In this document: piece after piece, positions 60,601-64,000 of the stretch
Position numbering within the stretch: position 1 is the stretch's first letter
Layout of the letters: each line of letters begins with the position of its first letter
Position numbers and translations under genes: made by a program
Origin: Caenorhabditis elegans
Lineage: Eukaryota > Nematoda > Chromadorea > Rhabditida > Rhabditidae
Reading direction: 5' to 3'
DNA length: 64,000 nt
Assembly (NCBI RefSeq): GCF_000002985.6
Contig: NC_003284.9
Coordinates: forward strand, 930,001 to 994,000
The notes under the pieces: generated by a model
The model's input: only the letters and a program-made list of their open reading frames with translations
Database searches by the model: none
What the model was told of the DNA's origin: nothing

Positions 60601-61235
60601 GGTTCGCAGGCACTTTTCGTGACAAACGAAGTTGCACACTGGAAAACGAATTAAGTGCAAAATAACTTTCTGGTCAATTTTCCGAATATTTGTTACATAT
60701 GTTTTTGTCCCAACCGATTCCCATATACCAGGCTTAAATTAGACTGCATTATTTCCTGTTACTCTCCCTCATCCCATCCTGTTTACAAATTGTAGGGTAG
60801 ATGTCAGAGAGCCGCGTAGAAAATGTGTGTGTGTGTGCTCTTTAATTAGACTGGTACTGAATAATCTGCCTTACTCTACACCCCCAGCTTCATTATGCTA
60901 ATCAAACTGTACCACCACCACGCTAATCCATTTGCAAAAAGGGCAAATAGCAATTGAGAAGAGTGTTTTTGTGCTCTTTTTTTGAGGCTTTTTGGTTTGG
61001 GTTCTTGGGTGTACTGCTTGGACAAAAAATGGAAAAAATAAAACTAAAGAACAAAAAGTTCCCAATGTATCAACTCACTTTCGCAGCTGTATCCGGTCGT
61101 CAACATGCCCCATATTTTGTCACAACAGTGATGGCAATAAGCTGGCTTTCCGAACGTCTTCTTCACAAAATAATGACCATGATTTGGTCGCATGTCCACC
61201 AGATTTGCATCAACATTGTGCCCCTCAGCTGCCAT
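54635..61235 (-). CDS. dgk-1: Diacylglycerol kinase, theta type
   Basis: Sixteen exons (complement) give 950 aa: 61079-61235, 60456-60638, 60314-60402, 59686-59817, 59487-59640, 58933-59051, 58609-58732, 58216-58559, 57701-57848, 57240-57649, 56190-56522, 56020-56145, 55827-55973, 55338-55421, 55192-55290, 54635-54838. It phosphorylates diacylglycerol to phosphatidic acid; in C. elegans DGK-1 opposes UNC-13/DAG signalling downstream of Go at synapses (established knowledge). Three C1 domains come first: HYFVKKTFGKPAYCHHC near residue 21, HTWSAPCLIKRKYCC, and CEWCGQTAHAVC, followed by the ECDFGVLRKIMLPP extended block. Ras-associating/PH-like regions lie at about 320-540. The catalytic domain carries CGGDGTIGW (602-610) and PLGTGND (633-639), then the accessory domain (NNYFGIGIDADV, NLLSWGSGANPWG). 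The ATG directly follows a TTCCAG acceptor. Intron 56523-57239 holds a dispersed repeat, and a second terminal exon set exists at 53316-53572. Confidence 0.95.
56580..56870. repeat. GC-rich dispersed repeat in a dgk-1 intron
   Basis: A GC-rich island in an AT-rich intron, beginning agggcttccatg and containing tagtgcggcgctgaaccc and gtgtcggccgct, shared with 6100-6256. The minus-strand frame at 56665-56865 is part of the repeat. Confidence 0.7.
58793..58893 (+). repeat. TTGGTCAGTGCA-type array, 19-bp unit, in a dgk-1 intron
   Basis: Five nearly perfect units of ggtcagtgcaagaaacaattt run head to tail. This is the most homogeneous array of this motif in the window, so probably the youngest. Confidence 0.95.
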
Positions 61236-61837
61236 CTGGAATATCTCTTTTGTACGTAGAGGAATTTATAAATAAAAAGTGTTATCCAACATTGCATTTC
61301 CCTTCAAACTTACGGCAGAATTTTGATGTTTTTCGCTGTCAAATGAATTTCAAGTTAGCATGAGTACATAACATTCGAGCCTGGGGAATTGAAAAACACT
61401 ATCCAACAAAAACGGGATTAAGGAGCCCGTGAAAGGTTCTCAACTCAAAGTACTCTCTGAAAGTGGGTAAGAGTTGGAATTTGAATTTCAAATTTGAAAA
61501 TTGCGAATTGGAATTTGGAATTTGGAATTCGGAATTCAAATTCAAAAACGAAAAAAGAGCGATTTTTAAGTGGTTAAAGAGAAAAAGAGAGAAAAATGAT
61601 GAGTGGAATTATAAGTACACTTATGTTTGAAAAATAGTAAGGGAACTCATTTTTTCTGTTTTGTCTATCCATTTGTATGCTTATTAATTCAATAACGTAT
61701 ATTTATACACGCACTTTGGGTGGGAGGCGCGTTCACCAAAAAAGGAACAACTGGTCAGTTTCAGCGGCTTCAGCTTTAACAGATAACATGTAGTAAAGTT
61801 TATCAATGTGGTAATTAAACCGTATAAAAAGTAGAGA

Positions 61838-61872
61838 TTTGGTGAGTGCAAACTGTTTTTGGTCAGTGCGAA
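61838..61872 (+). repeat. TTGGTCAGTGCA-type pair
   Basis: Two copies, ttggtgagtgcaaac and ttggtcagtgcgaac, separated by six bases. Confidence 0.7.
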
Positions 61873-63551
61873 CATCATATCAGCAAAAACAGATTGACTT
61901 TTGTGCAGGACACTTGGCCTAAAAACTAGTTTTGATATGCACAACTTAACTTGGAGTTCTTCATTGAATAAGTAAGAATATTTTGGCACAACCACCCTCT
62001 GTTACAGTAGGACCGGAACCTAGATGAATTCACGTGACTCACTCACTAAAATGCCAAAAAGCCCATAAAAATTTGACAACCCAAAAAAAAAGATGAAGAA
62101 GAATAAATGAGGAATAAAGAAGTCGTCGAATTTGGGAAGAGAAGACATTCCAAATTGGCGGCGTCACATTTTTAGAAACGAATTTTTTGACGAGCGAATA
62201 TGGTAAATATACTGTTAAAAAGGAATTGCATCTAAAAAATGTTATTAAAAAAACTAAAAATTTTAATAGTAATGAATTTTAGATCTTCAAATTGTTTCTA
62301 AAAATAAAAAGAGATTAAGATTAAAATCATTTTGAAAAAGTCAGAAAAACGTTGTACTTAATCTCATAAAGTTTAATGAAGACACTAGGGAGATTAGTGA
62401 TTTCTGCGATTTAGAAATTTGGATTTTCGTATTTTTGACAAAAAAAGAATGGCAAGAAGGCAAAGACATGGGAGGGATGTGAGAAGAAAGAAGAAGGAAA
62501 CGTCAAAAAGCTTGGGCGTAATCATGCAAAAGTCAAGTCAATGTCGCTAATTTCTTGTGGTTTTTCCTTTTCTTCGGGCTCTTTCGGGCTCTTTCGGAGC
62601 AAAGTGATGAAGGGAATGGAAAAAAATGGAGGGATAAAGTAGAGCAAAAAAGGGAGCGCGGTGAAAAGGGGGAGGTGAATACTCACTACTTAAGACTCAT
62701 TTTGTTTCTTTTTATTTTTTCTTCTTTTTTCTGCGTGAATAATTTTTGCTGCAATGTTCAGAAGGGTCCCTACGGCAAACAAGCAGCACCTAGAGAGACG
62801 GAGAAGAAGCAAAGAAAGAGAGCAGGAGCATGTCTTGCATCCACAGGTAAGAAATACCACGTGAATTAGAGAGATGGAAAAGCCCCCAAGATGGAAAACT
62901 GCTGTGGCAGCGGCTCTCTCTCTCTCTGCGTGGCCACAAGCGTAAACAACAAGATGGCAACGAAAGACGCCTTCAGTAGCAACAAACGACGACGGCAACC
63001 GAGGGCCCCGCAGCGACGACGACGACGACGGCAGTACGGAGAGCACGGAGCACGGAGCACGCAGTCAGCTCTCTCCTTCTTGCCCCTACTCTTCTCTTTC
63101 TTGATTCCCTCCACACCACACTCCGAAACGCCGGAGAGAAAACGCACAAAGAGCCGATGGGGAGTGGAGAAGGAGGCGAAGCTAACTGAAATCTCCCTGA
63201 ATGACATGCTATTTCTCATGGGGGTACATCGAAGGGGTGCGGCGGGTGAGGGAGAAGGCCCCCCTCCCCCCGTTGCCTATATCTGGACTTGAGCAGTAGG
63301 AAGGGATAGCGAGAGATAGAGAGAGAGGGAAGTGAAAAAACATCTTTGATGCAATGTGCCGAGCCTGACGGAGAAGGATGGAGAATTGCGGAGAATCGCG
63401 GAGAATAACGAAGGGAAGAAAGGAAGAAAAATGCAAAGAAGAAGAAGAAAACTATTCAACGAAGGGAAGAGAAATAAGAAATTTCTCGCTCTCCCTATCT
63501 CTCTGTCCCCCGGCGAGTTAGTTCTTTTTTTTTCGAATAGGATAGGGAGTT

Positions 63552-63572
63552 GGGGGGGGGGGGGGGGGGGGG
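63552..63572 (+). repeat. Mononucleotide run of 21 G
   Basis: An uninterrupted G tract is directly preceded by gggagtt. It can form a G-quadruplex. In C. elegans such tracts of 18 or more G are known deletion sites when the FANCJ-like helicase DOG-1 is missing. Confidence 0.95.
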
Positions 63573-64000
63573 ATGGAGAAGTTGTGAAGAGGCTAGTTAG
63601 TCGACTCTTGCTGAAAATGGATCCCCCACCCGACTGATTTTGTCTTTTTTCCTCTTTTCATGTTTTATATACGAGCCAAGAAGAAAAAAGAGGAGAAAAG
63701 TTGGATCTTTTTCAAGAGAAAGAAAAAGAGAAAGAGAGAGAGAGAGAGAGACAGCGGGACCCGGTATCTGAAAACTTGTTTTCCATGAAGCCGGGATCTC
63801 TGATGACGTCTTTCAACTATTTTGAATAGAAATTCTTTCCAGATCCCACAGATTCTTCGTTTGTCTGAGAAAATGACTCCATAACTTTGGAGAGGTGCCA
63901 ATAAAGATTGAGAAAATGTTAGGGGAAATCTATTGTTTCCCTAGATTAATTGAGTCGTTTTTGAGAGCAACTGAGAGCAAAAAGGCAGATTTATCTTCTC

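Larger units (their letters stand above)
61236..64000. promoter_or_regulatory. dgk-1 upstream region with purine-rich and poly-G tracts
   Basis: No supported exon. An acceptor at the dgk-1 ATG means a 5' UTR intron or SL trans-splicing. The stretch 62880-63300 is unusually GC-rich for the window, with gacgac repeats (63012-63032) and gagcacgga repeats (63043-63060). GA-rich tracts occur at 63310-63340 and 63720-63752, and a 21-base G run at 63552-63572. A GGTCAGTGC pair lies at 61838-61872. The GC-rich segment is a candidate promoter for dgk-1 or a gene to the right. Confidence 0.45.

Noticed and set aside
62690..63292. Open frames on both strands upstream of dgk-1
   Set aside because: Arg/Ser/Leu low-complexity translations of GC- and GA-rich DNA; a donor-like ccacag|gtaaga at 62845 is alone and not enough to call an exon.
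1..64000. tRNA, snoRNA or microRNA genes
   Set aside because: No B-box plus cloverleaf or clear C/D box or hairpin precursor could be supported by eye; a tRNAscan or covariance search would be decisive.

Overview
The window is nematode genomic DNA and almost certainly comes from the Caenorhabditis elegans X chromosome. It is AT-rich, with short exons, many introns of about 45-60 bases, TTTTCAG-type acceptors, acceptors just upstream of start codons (SL trans-splicing candidates), and many small inverted-repeat elements. The rebuilt proteins have the lengths I recall for C. elegans proteins (ARR-1 435 aa, SMS-2 335 aa, DGK-1 950 aa), and I recall most of these genes as X-linked. All exon models were built by hand from splice sites, reading phase and family similarity. 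No search was run. Gene symbols rest on memory of the families.

Layout: (1) 280-2172 +, 3' part of a RabGAP1-type TBC gene (tbc-11). (2) 3804-7704 +, a schwannomin-interacting protein 1 (SCHIP1) homologue. (3) 8596-12548 +, a GLUT-like sugar transporter. (4) 12.5-15.2 kb, a dense tandem-repeat block. (5) 15268-18883 -, sphingomyelin synthase sms-2, divergent from (6) 20808-24037 +, arrestin arr-1. (7) 24997-27616 +, AP-3 mu subunit apm-3, followed 310 bp later by (8) 27927-30480 +, a CHID1-type GH18 protein; the spacing suggests a two-gene operon. (9) 30661-33202 -, ncs-1. (10) 33-40 kb, a gene-poor stretch with a probable unrecognised two-exon secreted peptide gene (39231-40141 -). (11) 40724-44752 -, SM protein vps-45. 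(12) 45740-48002 -, ABHD1/3-type hydrolase. (13) 50795-52935 +, unrecognised multi-pass membrane protein. (14) 53316/54635-61235 -, diacylglycerol kinase dgk-1 (theta type) with two alternative 3'-terminal exon sets. (15) 61.2-64 kb, dgk-1 upstream DNA with purine-rich tracts and a 21-base G run.

Several genes share themes. arr-1, ncs-1 and dgk-1 belong to neuronal GPCR, calcium and DAG signalling. apm-3, vps-45 and tbc-11 act in endosomal and lysosomal trafficking. sms-2 produces DAG, the substrate of DGK. This is probably ordinary neighbourhood composition and not functional clustering.

The least expected signals are: the alternative dgk-1 C-termini; the hidden secreted-peptide gene; a 12-base match to the X-chromosome dosage-compensation (MEX) motif between arr-1 and apm-3; a short motif close to TTGGTCAGTGCA that recurs at more than a dozen intronic or intergenic loci; and three related miniature inverted-repeat elements. 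No tRNA, rRNA, CRISPR or bacterial-type operon was seen.
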